From: Romboutsia faecis
GTDB taxonomy: Bacteria > Bacillota > Clostridia > Peptostreptococcales > Peptostreptococcaceae
Assembly: GCF_014323405.1 (NCBI RefSeq)
Contig: NZ_JACRWE010000002.1
Coordinates: 1 to 64,000 of the forward strand
DNA length: 64,000 bases
Direction: 5' to 3'
The notes beneath the pieces are model-generated. The model had not been told where the DNA came from, made no database searches, and saw nothing but the letters and a program-made list of their open reading frames with translations. Below, one piece after another: positions 18,059 to 28,221 of this stretch. Positions within the stretch are counted from its first letter, which is position 1, and each line of letters begins with the position of its first letter. Made by a program: the position numbers and the translations under genes.

Positions 18059-19366
18059 ATGAAAATTGATGAATCAATAAGAAGATATGGATTTTGGATA
18101 AAAGATTATCTAAAAGGAAAGAAAATATATAATCATTATAAGGATATAGAAAAAAATTATTTAGAAGGAGTAAATCAAAAAGATATAGAAAAAAAGGTTA
18201 AAAAATTATTAGAACATGCTAGTGAAACAACAAATTTTTATTCTAAATATAAAGGTGTATATACAATAGATAAATTTCCAGTTGTAAATAAAATGAATTA
18301 TAAAATGGAATATAACAAATTTATATCAGAAAAGTATAAAAATTCTAACACGAACAGAAATATGAGTACTAGTGGTTCAACAGGAACTCCATTTACTATA
18401 ATTCAAGATGAAAGTAAAATAAAAAGATGCCATGCAGCAGTTATATTCTTTGGTGAAATGGTAGGGTATAAAATTGGTATGAAACAGGCTGCATTTAGAA
18501 TTTGGACAGAAAAGGTAAGAAAAACTCCATTAGATGCATATAAACAAAACTTAGTAATGGTAGATATATCTGATATGAATGATAAAAGACTAGAAAAGAT
18601 ATTAGATGATATATCAAAAAATAATGTTAAGAGTATATTGGCTTATGCATCAGCGTTAAACACTATTAGTGAATATATGACAAAAAAAGGAATTAAAATA
18701 AATAATAATGTTGAATCAATTATATCGTGTGCAGAAATGTTATATCATGACACCCAAGCAAATTTAAGAGAACGATTTAATTGTCCTGTAGTATCTAGAT
18801 ATGTAAATATGGAAAATGGAATAATGGGTCAACAATATAATAATAACAATATATACTACATTGATTCATCAAGTTACCATATAGAAATATTAAAGTTAGA
18901 TAGTGATGAACCTGCAGATTATGGAGAGTTAGGGCGAATAGTTATTACAGATTTATATAACTATGCATTTCCTGTTATTAGATATGATACAGGAGATACA
19001 GGTATATTAGAGAAAATAAATGATAGAGGAAAAGATCATATTGTTTTAAAAGAGCTATATGGTAGAAGGGTAGATATTATATATAATTCTAAAGGAGAAC
19101 CTATTTCTCCACATGTAATAACTAACAATATGTGGGGGATTGAAGGGATAAATCAGTTTAAATTTATACAAGAAGATAAAAAGTTATACAAAATACTTAT
19201 AAACTCTAGAAGAGAGTTTGATAATTTCGAAGATATATCAGATAAATTCAGGAATATATTAGGCATGGATGTAAAAATTGAAATAGAACGTGTAGATGAA
19301 ATTCCTGTACTAGAATCAGGAAAACGTAAATATATAGAGAATTTATGTGAAATATATATTTCATAG
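18059..19366 (+). CDS. CapK/PaaK-like adenylate-forming enzyme
   Basis: 435 aa. The AMP-loop pattern STSGSTGTPFTI is at about residues 102-113 and RYDTGDTGIL marks the conserved adenylation-domain Asp region; LKELYGRRVDI is the hinge-like segment. Homologues annotated as phenylacetate-CoA ligase or CapK occur in capsule loci, activating an acid as acyl-AMP. Here it could supply an activated acyl group for the FemAB-like or GNAT neighbour (inference). The C-terminal subdomain is present. ATG at 18059, five bases after the preceding stop. Confidence 0.78.
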   Translation: MKIDESIRRYGFWIKDYLKGKKIYNHYKDIEKNYLEGVNQKDIEKKVKKLLEHASETTNFYSKYKGVYTIDKFPVVNKMNYKMEYNKFISEKYKNSNTNRNMSTSGSTGTPFTIIQDESKIKRCHAAVIFFGEMVGYKIGMKQAAFRIWTEKVRKTPLDAYKQNLVMVDISDMNDKRLEKILDDISKNNVKSILAYASALNTISEYMTKKGIKINNNVESIISCAEMLYHDTQANLRERFNCPVVSRYVNMENGIMGQQYNNNNIYYIDSSSYHIEILKLDSDEPADYGELGRIVITDLYNYAFPVIRYDTGDTGILEKINDRGKDHIVLKELYGRRVDIIYNSKGEPISPHVITNNMWGIEGINQFKFIQEDKKLYKILINSRREFDNFEDISDKFRNILGMDVKIEIERVDEIPVLESGKRKYIENLCEIYIS

Positions 19367-19406
19367 GCTATTATATTTTTTATATGCTGCTTAAGGAGGA
19401 AATTAA

Positions 19407-20492
19407 ATGAAAGTTATGATTTTGGCAAATTCTGCAGAAGGTCTATATAAGTTTAGGAAAGAATTAATTTTAGAAATAAAGAATGAACATGATGTAATTG
19501 TATCGGTTCCTTATAATGAAGTATACAATTTAAAATTAGAGGCAATAGGATGTAAAGTTATAAATACAAAAATAGATAGAAGAGGAATCAACCCTATAAG
19601 TGACTTTAAATTATTAAAAGCATATTCAGATTTATTAAGTGATTTCAAACCAGATAAAATAATAACATACACAATTAAATGTAATATATACGGGGGAATA
19701 GCGAGTAGATTAAAAAATATAGAATATTATCCTAATATAACAGGTCTCGGAAGTGCTTTTGAGAGGAATAAACTATTAAAAAAAAGCATCATACTTTTAT
19801 ATAGACAGGGGTTAAAGAAAGCTAAGAAAGTTTTTTTTGAAAATGAGGAAAATAAAAATGTAATGATTAAATATAAAATTGTAAATTCCAGGCAATCTGT
19901 AGTATTAAATGGTGCTGGGGTTAACCTGGATGAATTTAAATTTTATAATTTGAAAAATGATGAAAAAACAATATTTCTTTTTATGGGTAGAATTATGAAA
20001 GAAAAAGGAGTAGAAGAGTTATTCTCAGTAGCTAAAAATATAAAAAAAATTTATCCGGAAACTGTATTTAAAATACTAGGCAATTTTGAAGAAAGCTATA
20101 AGGATGAAATAGAAAAATTATCAAGAGATAAAATTATTGAATATTATGGAAGAGTAGACGATGTAAAGCCATATATAAAAAGTAGTCAATGTATAGTGTT
20201 ACCTTCATACCATGAAGGAATGTCAAATACTCTTTTAGAGGCAGCATCTATGGGCAGACCGATAATAACAAATAATATAAGCGGATGTAGAGAAGCTGTA
20301 AACAAAAATAAAAATGGTTTCTTATGTACTCCTAAAGATGAGAAAGATTTATATATAAAAATAAAAAGGTTTATAGAGTTACCATTTGAAGAGAAAATGA
20401 ATATGGGAAAAGAATCGAGAAATCATATAGAAAAATATTTTAATAAAGCTGATGTAGTTAACATTACTATGATGAATATATTTAATAATTAA
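19407..20492 (+). CDS. GT4-family glycosyltransferase
   Basis: 361 aa, two Rossmann-like halves of GT-B type. The sugar-nucleotide motif E-x7-E is seen in YHEGMSNTLLEAASMG (about 268-283), and FLFMGRIMKEKGVEEL begins the second half. Resembles PglA/CapM-type enzymes, which extend the lipid-linked first sugar. Cytoplasmic face of the membrane. The ATG follows AAGGAGGAAATTA. It is the last gene before a 676-base gap. Confidence 0.9.
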   Translation: MKVMILANSAEGLYKFRKELILEIKNEHDVIVSVPYNEVYNLKLEAIGCKVINTKIDRRGINPISDFKLLKAYSDLLSDFKPDKIITYTIKCNIYGGIASRLKNIEYYPNITGLGSAFERNKLLKKSIILLYRQGLKKAKKVFFENEENKNVMIKYKIVNSRQSVVLNGAGVNLDEFKFYNLKNDEKTIFLFMGRIMKEKGVEELFSVAKNIKKIYPETVFKILGNFEESYKDEIEKLSRDKIIEYYGRVDDVKPYIKSSQCIVLPSYHEGMSNTLLEAASMGRPIITNNISGCREAVNKNKNGFLCTPKDEKDLYIKIKRFIELPFEEKMNMGKESRNHIEKYFNKADVVNITMMNIFNN

Positions 20493-21168
20493 TCTGTTTT
20501 AGATTAAAAATATTTATCATAGTTTCTATTAATTGGACATTATAGAAATACTTTTTTAGAAGTTAATAAACTAATAGATTAAACTTGATTTATATTTAAA
20601 AAATTTTAAAGTAAACAAGTATAGTAAAATTATAAAATTTTAGTTTAAAAATTCAATTAACATTTAATAAGCTAATTTATTTTTTCTTAATCAGTATAAC
20701 TAATACTATAAATTTGAGCTATTTGGAAATAACTAAGATATTAATTGAGCTTATAAACATATTTTTGTCAAGTAAATAATAGATGAATTTAATGTATATT
20801 TAATAATTGATTTAAGGGTAGTGAATATTTTAGATTATATAAAGAAATAAAATACGCATTTTAATCTCGAAATTATAAATATTAGATTATTTATTTATAT
20901 TGTATAGTAGTATTATTTACAAGTATAATACAATTTATGGAAATTAGTAAATTTATCATTTAAATTTATATAAGAAAATTGATATCTAAAATAAAATCTT
21001 AAATTAGTTGAAATAAATAGTTATAATAAAACTACTAAAGTGATTAAATATACATGATAAATAGATTATTTTGCTAAAAAATATGTAAAAAAATAGTATG
21101 AAAATACAATATTATATAAATCATCAAGGAGTTAGAATATATATTTAAAGAAGGTATAGGTTAGTAAC
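20493..21168. other. 676-base AT-rich gap
   Basis: No open frame with a ribosome site, and no clear hairpin. The sequence is much richer in A/T than the flanks and has frequent stops in all frames. It could hold the promoter of the polymerase gene at 21169 and decayed coding sequence, but nothing is recognisable. Confidence 0.4.
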
Positions 21169-22437
21169 ATGCAAAAAACTTTAAAAAACATGAGTACACT
21201 TATGATAATTACTTTACCAATTATGGTAGGATTACAGTCAGGATCAAAGTTTAACATAGCTCTTAGTGACTTAATATTGCCGATGATTTTAGTTCAGATA
21301 ATAATGAACCCTAGTGCCAAGAGAAATGGTATAAAAAAATTTGAGGGTACATATGATAATTTACCTACACTATATATTATAGGTATAGTATTTATTTTAC
21401 TAATAAACTTGTTAAAAACAAATATAATTTATGAAACAAGTCAAACAATAAGAGGAATTACAAATACATTTAAAATAGCTATAAACATATTTTATTTTAT
21501 ATGTTTTAACTATTTATTTATGACTTATGGAAATGAGTTCAAAGAAATATTTATAAAAAGTTGGAATAAAATTACTATTATAGTTAGCATAACATCAATA
21601 GCGGGTGTTGTATTATATCTTATAGGAATAAGGACAAACTGGAGTATGGACTTTAGAGCTACAGGTACATTTAACGATCCAAACTTACTAGCAATATATT
21701 TATTGATATCTCTTAGTATATCTATTATTTATAATATATATACTAAGAATAAAATAATAGGTATAAATATAATTTTAAGTATTGTAGCACTATTGTTAAC
21801 TGCATCAAGAGCAGCAATAATAACTGTAGTAGTTGCTACAACAATAACTATATTTATAAGCTTTATTAATCATGATTTTAAAGCAATAAAGAAAATATCT
21901 ATAAATATTATTTATTGTTTGGTATTGGTACTTCTTATTATACTAAGTGTAAACATAATGACTGGATTCAACATATTAGAATTATCAATGGATAGATTAG
22001 GAGATATGTCAGAAACAATACGAAGTGACTCGCGTATTTCTAAGTGGATAGGAGCTATTATAATTTGGATGAATTATCCGATATTAGGTGCAGGTATAGG
22101 GATGTATATAGATACAAGTATTGATTTGGGTTTAAGTACAATGAAGATATTAACTCATAATACATATTTAAGTTTTTTAGCTGAACTAGGTATTATAGGA
22201 TTTGTAGCTTTTATGTGGTTTCCATTTAAGATTTATGTAGATTTAATAAGAGTATATAATTTAAATAGAAAAGAGAATGTATGTTTATTATTTTCTATGA
22301 ATTGTATATTTGTAACACTTTTTACTTTGAATCTAGAAAACTTTAGAGTAATGTGGGTATTTTATATATTCATCTTTAATAATATATTTAAACAATTAGA
22401 AAAATATCGATCAGATACAAAATATATAAAAAGTTAA
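21169..22437 (+). CDS. O-antigen ligase/polymerase-like protein (Wzy_C family)
   Basis: 422 aa, 10-12 membrane segments. The large periplasm-type loop has the family features GTFNDPNLLAIYL (Arg upstream in DFRATG) and WMNYPILGAGIGMY followed by THNTYLSFLAELG. It likely polymerises lipid-linked repeat units on the outer membrane face. Start ATG at 21169; the upstream AGGTATAGGTTAGTAAC is only a weak ribosome site. With the flippase gene downstream it completes the first glycan pathway. Confidence 0.85.
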   Translation: MQKTLKNMSTLMIITLPIMVGLQSGSKFNIALSDLILPMILVQIIMNPSAKRNGIKKFEGTYDNLPTLYIIGIVFILLINLLKTNIIYETSQTIRGITNTFKIAINIFYFICFNYLFMTYGNEFKEIFIKSWNKITIIVSITSIAGVVLYLIGIRTNWSMDFRATGTFNDPNLLAIYLLISLSISIIYNIYTKNKIIGINIILSIVALLLTASRAAIITVVVATTITIFISFINHDFKAIKKISINIIYCLVLVLLIILSVNIMTGFNILELSMDRLGDMSETIRSDSRISKWIGAIIIWMNYPILGAGIGMYIDTSIDLGLSTMKILTHNTYLSFLAELGIIGFVAFMWFPFKIYVDLIRVYNLNRKENVCLLFSMNCIFVTLFTLNLENFRVMWVFYIFIFNNIFKQLEKYRSDTKYIKS

Positions 22438-22590
22438 GTTTTCTAATTTATAAAGTTATAGAGATGAATTGGTTTAAATTTTCTTGACTTATTTTCATAG
22501 ATAGAGCATGTGTTTTGAAAAAATACTATCGGTAATAAGATTTAACTAAAAATAAGCTGATAGAATGAAGTATTATATAGGGAGGGATTT

Positions 22591-24168
22591 ATGAATAAGG
22601 TGGCTAAGACAACAATAGTGCTTATGATAATTACTTTGTTATCTAAGATTTTAGGTTTCGCGAGAGAGCTAGCTTTGACATATGTTTATGGAGCAACGGA
22701 GATTTCAGATGTATATATAACATCTTCGACTATTCCAATAACACTGTTTACATCTGTAGGAACAGCTCTTGCAACAACATTTATACCTTTATTTTATGAA
22801 TTAGATAAAAATAATCAAAGAGAAAAATCACTTAAGTTTACAAATAATATTTTTAATATAGTAACACTTATAACAATAATTGTATCTATATTGGGATATA
22901 TATTTGCTGAACCGTTAGTAAAATTATTTGCAATGGATTTCTCGGGGGATAAGTTAAAAATAGCAGTTGATTTTACTAGAATAATGATATTTGGAATAGT
23001 ATTTATAGCACTAAGTCAGATGATGACAGCTTGGTTACAAATAAGTGGAAAGTTTGCTATACCAGGTATGATTGGTTTTCCTTTTAATATATGTATAATA
23101 CTAGGTATTATTATAAGTAGCAAAGGTAATATAAATATAATGGCTATAGGAACATTGATAGCTATGGTAAGTCAGTTTTTATTTCAATTGCCTTTTGCAA
23201 TAAAGAATGGATATAAGTACAAGTTATATGTAAATTTAAATGATGAGTATTTGAAAAAAATGCTATGGTTAATTACTCCAGTTTTTATTGGAGTAGGTGT
23301 TAATCAAATTAATTCTATTGTTGATAGAAGCTTAGCATCTACATTAGGAGATGGTATTATAACAGTGTTAAATAGTGCTAATAGGCTTAACTCATTTGTA
23401 TTAGGTCTGTTTATATCTACTATAGCAGCAGTTATATATCCTAATTTATCTAAGTTATCTAATGAAAGTGATAAGAAAAAATTTGCAGAATCTGTAGCTC
23501 AAAGTGTAAATACTGTTGTACTTTTAATAATTCCTATATCTGTAGGAGCTATAGTTTTAGCTAATCCTGTTGTAAGGGTTGTATTTGAAAGAGGAGCGTT
23601 TAATTCAGATGCTACCAATATGACAGCTATAGCTTTATCATGTTATTCCATAGGAATGATAGGATTTAGTTTAAGAGAGATACTGAATAAGGTATTTTAT
23701 TCTTTACAAGATACTAAGACACCTATGGTTAATGGAGCTCTTGCTATGGGGATGAATATAGTTTTAAATTTTATATTAATAAGATTTTTAGGTCACGTAG
23801 GTCTTGCATTAGCAACTAGTATTTCGGCACTTATATGTATAGCATTATTATTTAATAGTTTGAAGAAAAAAATAGGATACTTTGGACAAGATAAGATCAT
23901 AAGTACTATGGCTAAATCGTTGGTAGCTGCAGTTTGTATGGGGGGGATTACAAGATTAGTTTATAATTTATTAGATAATAATATAATAGGATCAGGGCTT
24001 ATACAAGATGTAGTTGTATTATTTAGCTCTATAGGTGTTGGAGCTATGGTTTATTTTGTATTAGTAGTATTATTTAAAGTAGAAGAAGTTAATGTTGTAG
24101 TCAATATGGTTAAGAGTAAATCAAATAGAAAATTTGAATATAATGGAATGAAAAAAATTAAAAATTAA
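22591..24168 (+). CDS. murJ: MurJ/MviN-type lipid-linked oligosaccharide flippase
   Basis: 525 aa with 14 membrane segments, the MviN signature KILGFARELALTYVYGA at the N-terminus, and VFERGAFNSDAT in the second half. MurJ flips lipid II; in glycan loci such proteins may move other undecaprenyl-linked units. Here it probably acts as the Wzx-like step of the first glycan locus, since no other flippase is present in it; it could equally be the lipid II flippase. GGGAGGG precedes the ATG. A structured element follows the stop. Confidence 0.88.
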   Translation: MNKVAKTTIVLMIITLLSKILGFARELALTYVYGATEISDVYITSSTIPITLFTSVGTALATTFIPLFYELDKNNQREKSLKFTNNIFNIVTLITIIVSILGYIFAEPLVKLFAMDFSGDKLKIAVDFTRIMIFGIVFIALSQMMTAWLQISGKFAIPGMIGFPFNICIILGIIISSKGNINIMAIGTLIAMVSQFLFQLPFAIKNGYKYKLYVNLNDEYLKKMLWLITPVFIGVGVNQINSIVDRSLASTLGDGIITVLNSANRLNSFVLGLFISTIAAVIYPNLSKLSNESDKKKFAESVAQSVNTVVLLIIPISVGAIVLANPVVRVVFERGAFNSDATNMTAIALSCYSIGMIGFSLREILNKVFYSLQDTKTPMVNGALAMGMNIVLNFILIRFLGHVGLALATSISALICIALLFNSLKKKIGYFGQDKIISTMAKSLVAAVCMGGITRLVYNLLDNNIIGSGLIQDVVVLFSSIGVGAMVYFVLVVLFKVEEVNVVVNMVKSKSNRKFEYNGMKKIKN

Positions 24169-24169
24169 T

Positions 24170-24260
24170 GTAGACTTTAACTTCCCCTTTAAAGTAGATA
24201 TAAGTAAAAAATGCTTACCTAATAATACTCTAAGGGGTTACTTTTTATTAAAGAATCTAC
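24170..24260 (+). other. 91-base near-continuous hairpin element after murJ
   Basis: Nested complementary blocks pair from the ends inward: GTAGA/TCTAC (24170, 24256), TTTAA/TTAAA, CCCCTT/AAGGGG (24184, 24232), AGTA/TACT (24193, 24226), GTAA/TTAC (24204, 24215). Only internal bulges interrupt it. It may terminate murJ transcription or be a MITE-like relic or structured RNA. Confidence 0.5.
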
Positions 24261-25824
24261 CTTTAGAAAAAAATAATAGAAATTTGGAAAAATCAATGAG
24301 CTATAGAAAATTTTATCTAAAGTTTTATTATATAATAGTATTACAAAATAAAAGGAAGATAAAATAAACTTTAAAGCAATAAAAGCATAAATACTAGAAT
24401 TTTACAAATACGTAAATTATATCAAAGAAAATATAAACAATAACACTTCAGATATAATAAAAGGCATTATAATTAGCTACAACTTATCAAGAATATCGCT
24501 AGATAATAAATTTAAGAAAATATGTATATATGAAGATGGAAGTAGTGATATTAGACTTTACATTTAAAGATAGTTTATTGATTTATCCTAATTTTACAGA
24601 AGAGCATAGTACTAAAGAGATTTTTGAATATAATAAATCTACAATTGATGAGTGAGTATATATATGATGATTTATCTAAATATAAGACTTTGATAAAGAA
24701 AACTAAAGAGTATTTAGGTACACATTTTTATGGCAAATTGACAAATAATATTGAAATTAGTGAAAGTGCCATTACCGTATATTATTTAATGTAATATTAG
24801 ATATAAAAAAGGAAAGAATAAAAATCTTTCTTTAAAAGATATTTATTTAAAATATAAAAACAAGGTATTTTTAAGTCATATGAGACTTGCAAAACTGCTT
24901 TAGATGGATTAATTTATGAGGCGCTACATGCATAAATTAATGGTGAGTTTTCATGAATAGGGATACAAACATATTTATATTTAGCTATATAATTCAAAAT
25001 GACATAGATAAAAATAAAAAGATATATATATAAATTAATAAGAGATTATTCTAAATTTTGCCTGTTTATGGGTTGTTAACCAATGTGGAATGAAATAAAA
25101 ATATAAAATAAAAAAGCTATGGGTTTGGGAGTAGAGAAGAATATGAGTAAATTTAAAAATGTTTCTAAAGACATAGAAAATTCTTTAGATAAATTTAATA
25201 GACTAATAAATTTTATAGAAGAACATATATATAAACAATATGAGGATATTGAAAGATAAATTATAATAAATTTAAATATTAGTATAGAAGGGGCAAGAAA
25301 GTTATTTGGTAAGTTTTATCCTTTAGACTTTAGCTTTTAGAATATATACTTGAAAGAAAAAGAAGTGAAACAATAGAATCAATAAGAAATATAGATGATT
25401 ACATTTTAGTAGTTAGAAATATTAAGAGTATATATAATAAAGACAAGAAATATTTTAATAAAATGCTAGATAAAGATTATGGAGTGTGAGTTAAATATTT
25501 GCAAAATTATAAAAATATAAAATTAAATCTTTTAGAAGCTTTTGATACAAAAGAGTTCGAAAGCAATGGAATTAGTATTTACGATTACTTAAATTATATG
25601 TCTAAGAGTAGATATATTGATATAAAAAGAACTAAAATTAAATTATATATGAACCTCTATTCACATATAATTTAGATATAAGTTAGAAACTTAGAGGAAT
25701 AAAATAGGTTAAATTTATGAAATAATATAAAAGTAATTTAGAAGTATTGGACAAGCTAAGAGAAGTTTTAGATCTAAGTCTAAGAATGATATAAGAAAAT
25801 ATAGACGGTAAGAGAAATAAAAAA

Positions 25825-25944
25825 GTTATAAGTAAAGAATTTATAAGTGAGGAAGCATTAAGTATAGGCGAATTTGCTAGGATTTTAAAATTAAAGGTAG
25901 TACCATTTGGGAGAAATAAGGTGAATAGTTGGTTAAGTATATAG
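25825..25944 (+). pseudogene. KilAC-like antirepressor fragment
   Basis: A stop-free frame reads ISEEALSIGEFARILK and FGRNKVNSWL, which resembles the KilAC DNA-binding domain of phage antirepressors (SIGEFAK...IGRNRLFEWL pattern). It lacks a start and is cut off by TAG at 25942. The next frame continues into the Mor-like remnant. Confidence 0.4.
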
Positions 25945-26078
25945 GTGAATGTGTGATTTATGTTCCGAAGGAGACTTGTGTTACTAGGTTGATTAGGCAT
26001 ACTTTTAAGTGGAATTATAAGGTATTGGCTAAGAGTTATGGTATAAGTGAGGCACATATAAGAAATATTAGAGAATAA
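25929..26078 (+). pseudogene. Mor-like phage regulator remnant (C-terminal half)
   Basis: The frame LVKYIGECVIYVPKET...LAKSYGISEAHIRNI aligns with the intact 84-aa protein at 34855 (LVKYAGGSTIYVPVEN...MARSYRISEAHLRRI). The N-terminal half is lost or in another frame. It shows that this decayed region once held the same kind of element as 31.6-35.1 kb. Confidence 0.75.
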
Positions 26079-26177
26079 GCTTTGATTATCTACAAGAAGT
26101 GACAATTTTCTCGAAATGAATCAAGTATAATAAAAAAGATTTTAAACTTATTATGGTATAATAAAAGGAGAGAAAAT

Positions 26178-27206
26178 ATGTCAGTATTAGTAACAGGAGG
26201 GGCTGGATATATAGGGAGTCATACAGTAATTCAGCTCTTAGAAAATAATAAAAATGTAGTTATAGTAGATAACTTTTCAAATAGTAATCCTATAGTTCTT
26301 GATAGAGTAAAACAAATAACAAATAAAGATTTTAAATTCTATGAAATAGATACAACAAACCAAGACGAATTAGAAATAGTATTCAAAGAAAATAAAATAG
26401 ATTCAGTAATACACTTTGCTGCATATAAAGCGGTAGGGGAATCGGTAGCAAAACCATTAGAGTATTACACAAATAATATAGTAAATACACTAAGTGTATT
26501 AAACTTAATGAAAAAGTATGATGTTAAGAAGTTTGTATTTAGTTCATCAGCAACAGTATATGGAGATCCTCATACATGTCCAATAACAGAAGATTTTCCA
26601 TTAAGTACAACAAATCCATATGGAGCAACTAAGCTAATGATAGAAGATATGTTAAGAGATATAGCAAAAGCAGATAGTACTTTTAATATAGCTATACTTA
26701 GATACTTCAATCCAGTAGGTGCTCATAGTAGTGGATTAATAGGTGAGGATCCTAATGATATACCAAATAACTTAATGCCTTATGTATCTCAAGTAGCAGT
26801 AGGGAAATTAAAAGAGTTAAATGTATTTGGTAATGATTATAATACACCTGATGGAACTGGTGTTAGAGATTACATACATGTTGTTGACTTAGCAAATGGT
26901 CATCTAAAAGCATTAGATAAACTAGATACAAATTGTGGGCTAATTACATATAACTTAGGTACTGGAAATGGATATAGTGTTTTAGATATGGTGAATGCAT
27001 TTAGTGAGGCTAGTAAAAGAGAAGTAGCTTATAAAATAGTTGATAGAAGACCTGGAGATGTAGCCATGTGCTATGCAGATCCAACTAAAGCGAATAAAGA
27101 ACTTGGATGGGAAGCTAAGTACGGAATACAAGAGATGTGTGAGGATGCATGGAGATGGCAAAGTAATAATCCTAATGGATATAAGCAAGTAATTGAATCG
27201 TTATAG
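26178..27206 (+). CDS. galE: UDP-glucose 4-epimerase
   Basis: 342 aa, normal GalE length. NAD-binding GGAGYIGSH is at residues 7-15, SSSATVYG and the catalytic YGATK (YxxxK) follow, as do RYFNPVGAH and GTGVRDYIHV. It interconverts UDP-glucose and UDP-galactose (or the GlcNAc forms), supplying both glycan loci. The ATG follows AAAAGGAGAG. A terminator follows, so it is monocistronic. A decayed second copy lies at 29224. Confidence 0.96.
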   Translation: MSVLVTGGAGYIGSHTVIQLLENNKNVVIVDNFSNSNPIVLDRVKQITNKDFKFYEIDTTNQDELEIVFKENKIDSVIHFAAYKAVGESVAKPLEYYTNNIVNTLSVLNLMKKYDVKKFVFSSSATVYGDPHTCPITEDFPLSTTNPYGATKLMIEDMLRDIAKADSTFNIAILRYFNPVGAHSSGLIGEDPNDIPNNLMPYVSQVAVGKLKELNVFGNDYNTPDGTGVRDYIHVVDLANGHLKALDKLDTNCGLITYNLGTGNGYSVLDMVNAFSEASKREVAYKIVDRRPGDVAMCYADPTKANKELGWEAKYGIQEMCEDAWRWQSNNPNGYKQVIESL

Positions 27207-27347
27207 CATTGATAATAAACTATGAAAATAGATGTATAAAACTTTTAATTATTGTTAAAGATTAAAATATAACTCATAATTTTTTATTTTATTTTTATAT
27301 TTCAATTTCATATATCCACTTATTATATAATTTTTTATTGTAAAGTT

Positions 27348-27385
27348 AAGGCTAACAGAGAGCGGAAATGTTAGCCTTTCTTTAT
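27348..27385. terminator. Terminator after galE
   Basis: AAGGCTAACA (27348-27357) pairs with TGTTAGCCTT (27369-27378), followed by a T-rich tail. It also suits the convergent minus gene at 27392. Confidence 0.85.
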
Positions 27386-27391
27386 GTTATT

Positions 27392-27730
27392 TTAGTGATT
27401 ATAATAAGCACAAAACAATATTAAATCAATCAAAGAAAAAGCTAAGACCAATCTATATTGAATGGATAAAGCCATATCTAAAACTTCATCTAATCTTAAA
27501 CCAACTCTCTTAAAATGTCTAAATTTAATAGATATCCTATAAATCATAAAAATAATAACAACGATAAAAAATATGGTGCACAAAAATAAAGTAACCAAAC
27601 CAGTAAAATAAACAAACACATTAATAATACGAACAAATAACCTAAAGCATACAAAGAAAAGTATCATATTAAGTAGCATCAAACAAACTAAACTTAATAC
27701 CTTAATCTTCCTAGAATCACTAATTTTCAT
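27392..27730 (-). CDS. Small membrane protein of unknown function
   Basis: 112 aa with two long hydrophobic segments (~12-35 and ~40-65) forming a hairpin, a basic cytoplasmic stretch (KFRHFKRVGLRLDEV) and a third segment at the C-terminus. The ATG at 27730 has AAGGAGA seven bases upstream, supporting a real gene. No family recognised. Isolated and opposite in direction to galE and galU. Confidence 0.6.
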   Translation of the reverse strand: MKISDSRKIKVLSLVCLMLLNMILFFVCFRLFVRIINVFVYFTGLVTLFLCTIFFIVVIIFMIYRISIKFRHFKRVGLRLDEVLDMALSIQYRLVLAFSLIDLILFCAYYNH

Positions 27731-27822
27731 AAAAAATCTCCTTAAAGAATATATATCTACTTTATACAGAGTATATGAGAGTATATAAAAATAAATAATT
27801 AAATATCAAAAAACACGTTACT

Positions 27823-27918
27823 TTGAATAAAGCAGTTAAAGTCTATAAATATGGTAGGATTAATATTAAGATAATTGCTGAACAAGTATCTATGTTAAAA
27901 AGAGAAATATATCAATAA
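27823..27918 (+). pseudogene. Possible resolvase/HTH remnant
   Basis: A short stop-free stretch reads LNKAVKVYKYGRINIKIIAE, which resembles the C-terminal HTH of small serine resolvases. There is no start, ribosome site or catalytic domain. It may be a relic of mobile DNA. Confidence 0.25.
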
Positions 27919-27969
27919 TTGTCGATATTTGATGAGTTGTTATTAATGAAAATAGTCGATATATAGCGT

Positions 27970-28005
27970 ATAATAGAAATATAATATTTATTATATTTCT
28001 ATTAT
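27970..28005. repeat. Perfect inverted repeat, AT-rich
   Basis: AATAGAAATATAATA (27972-27986), a two-base centre, then its exact complement to 28003. Followed by more AT-rich sequence; could be a terminator or a relic. It lies in the 490-base gap between 27731 and 28221, which otherwise holds only the resolvase-like fragment and the hairpin at 28107. Confidence 0.5.
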
Positions 28006-28106
28006 TTATTACTTATTAAATTAATCTATAAGAATTTCTGGCGCGATTTTTATAGATTATGAAAATGGTATTATAAGAATTATATTTTCTGAAAATAAGT
28101 AAGAGT

Positions 28107-28154
28107 AAAAGGTGCTATCTTAACGTATACATAAGGTAGCACTTTTGTATTTTA
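28107..28154 (+). terminator. Terminator-like hairpin upstream of galU
   Basis: AAAAGGTGCTATCTTA pairs with TAAGGTAGCACTTTTG (28132-28147, one bulge), followed by a TATTTT tail. It closes whatever is transcribed to its left, 67 bases before galU. Confidence 0.7.
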
Positions 28155-28221
28155 ACAGAGATAATTCATATAAGTTTAATAATTAATATAAAAAATAAAT
28201 TTAATATTGAGGGAGAGCAAT

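Larger units (their letters stand above)
24261..26160 (+). pseudogene. Decayed mobile-element remnant
   Basis: About 1.9 kb with only short broken frames. Fragments include one reading KKICIYEDGSSDIRLYI near 24510, resembling the C-terminal tail of large serine recombinases (weak), one from 25143 beginning MSKFKNVSKDIENSLDKF, and stretches near 25340-25490 and 25500-25670 with no family resemblance I can name. The right end carries KilAC-like and Mor-like pieces listed separately. Probably an old prophage insertion between the first glycan locus and galE. Confidence 0.5.

Noticed and set aside
24261-26160. CRISPR array
   Set aside because: No regularly spaced identical repeats are present here or anywhere else in the window.
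27823-27918. Functional resolvase
   Set aside because: Only a 31-codon HTH-like stretch without catalytic domain or start codon.
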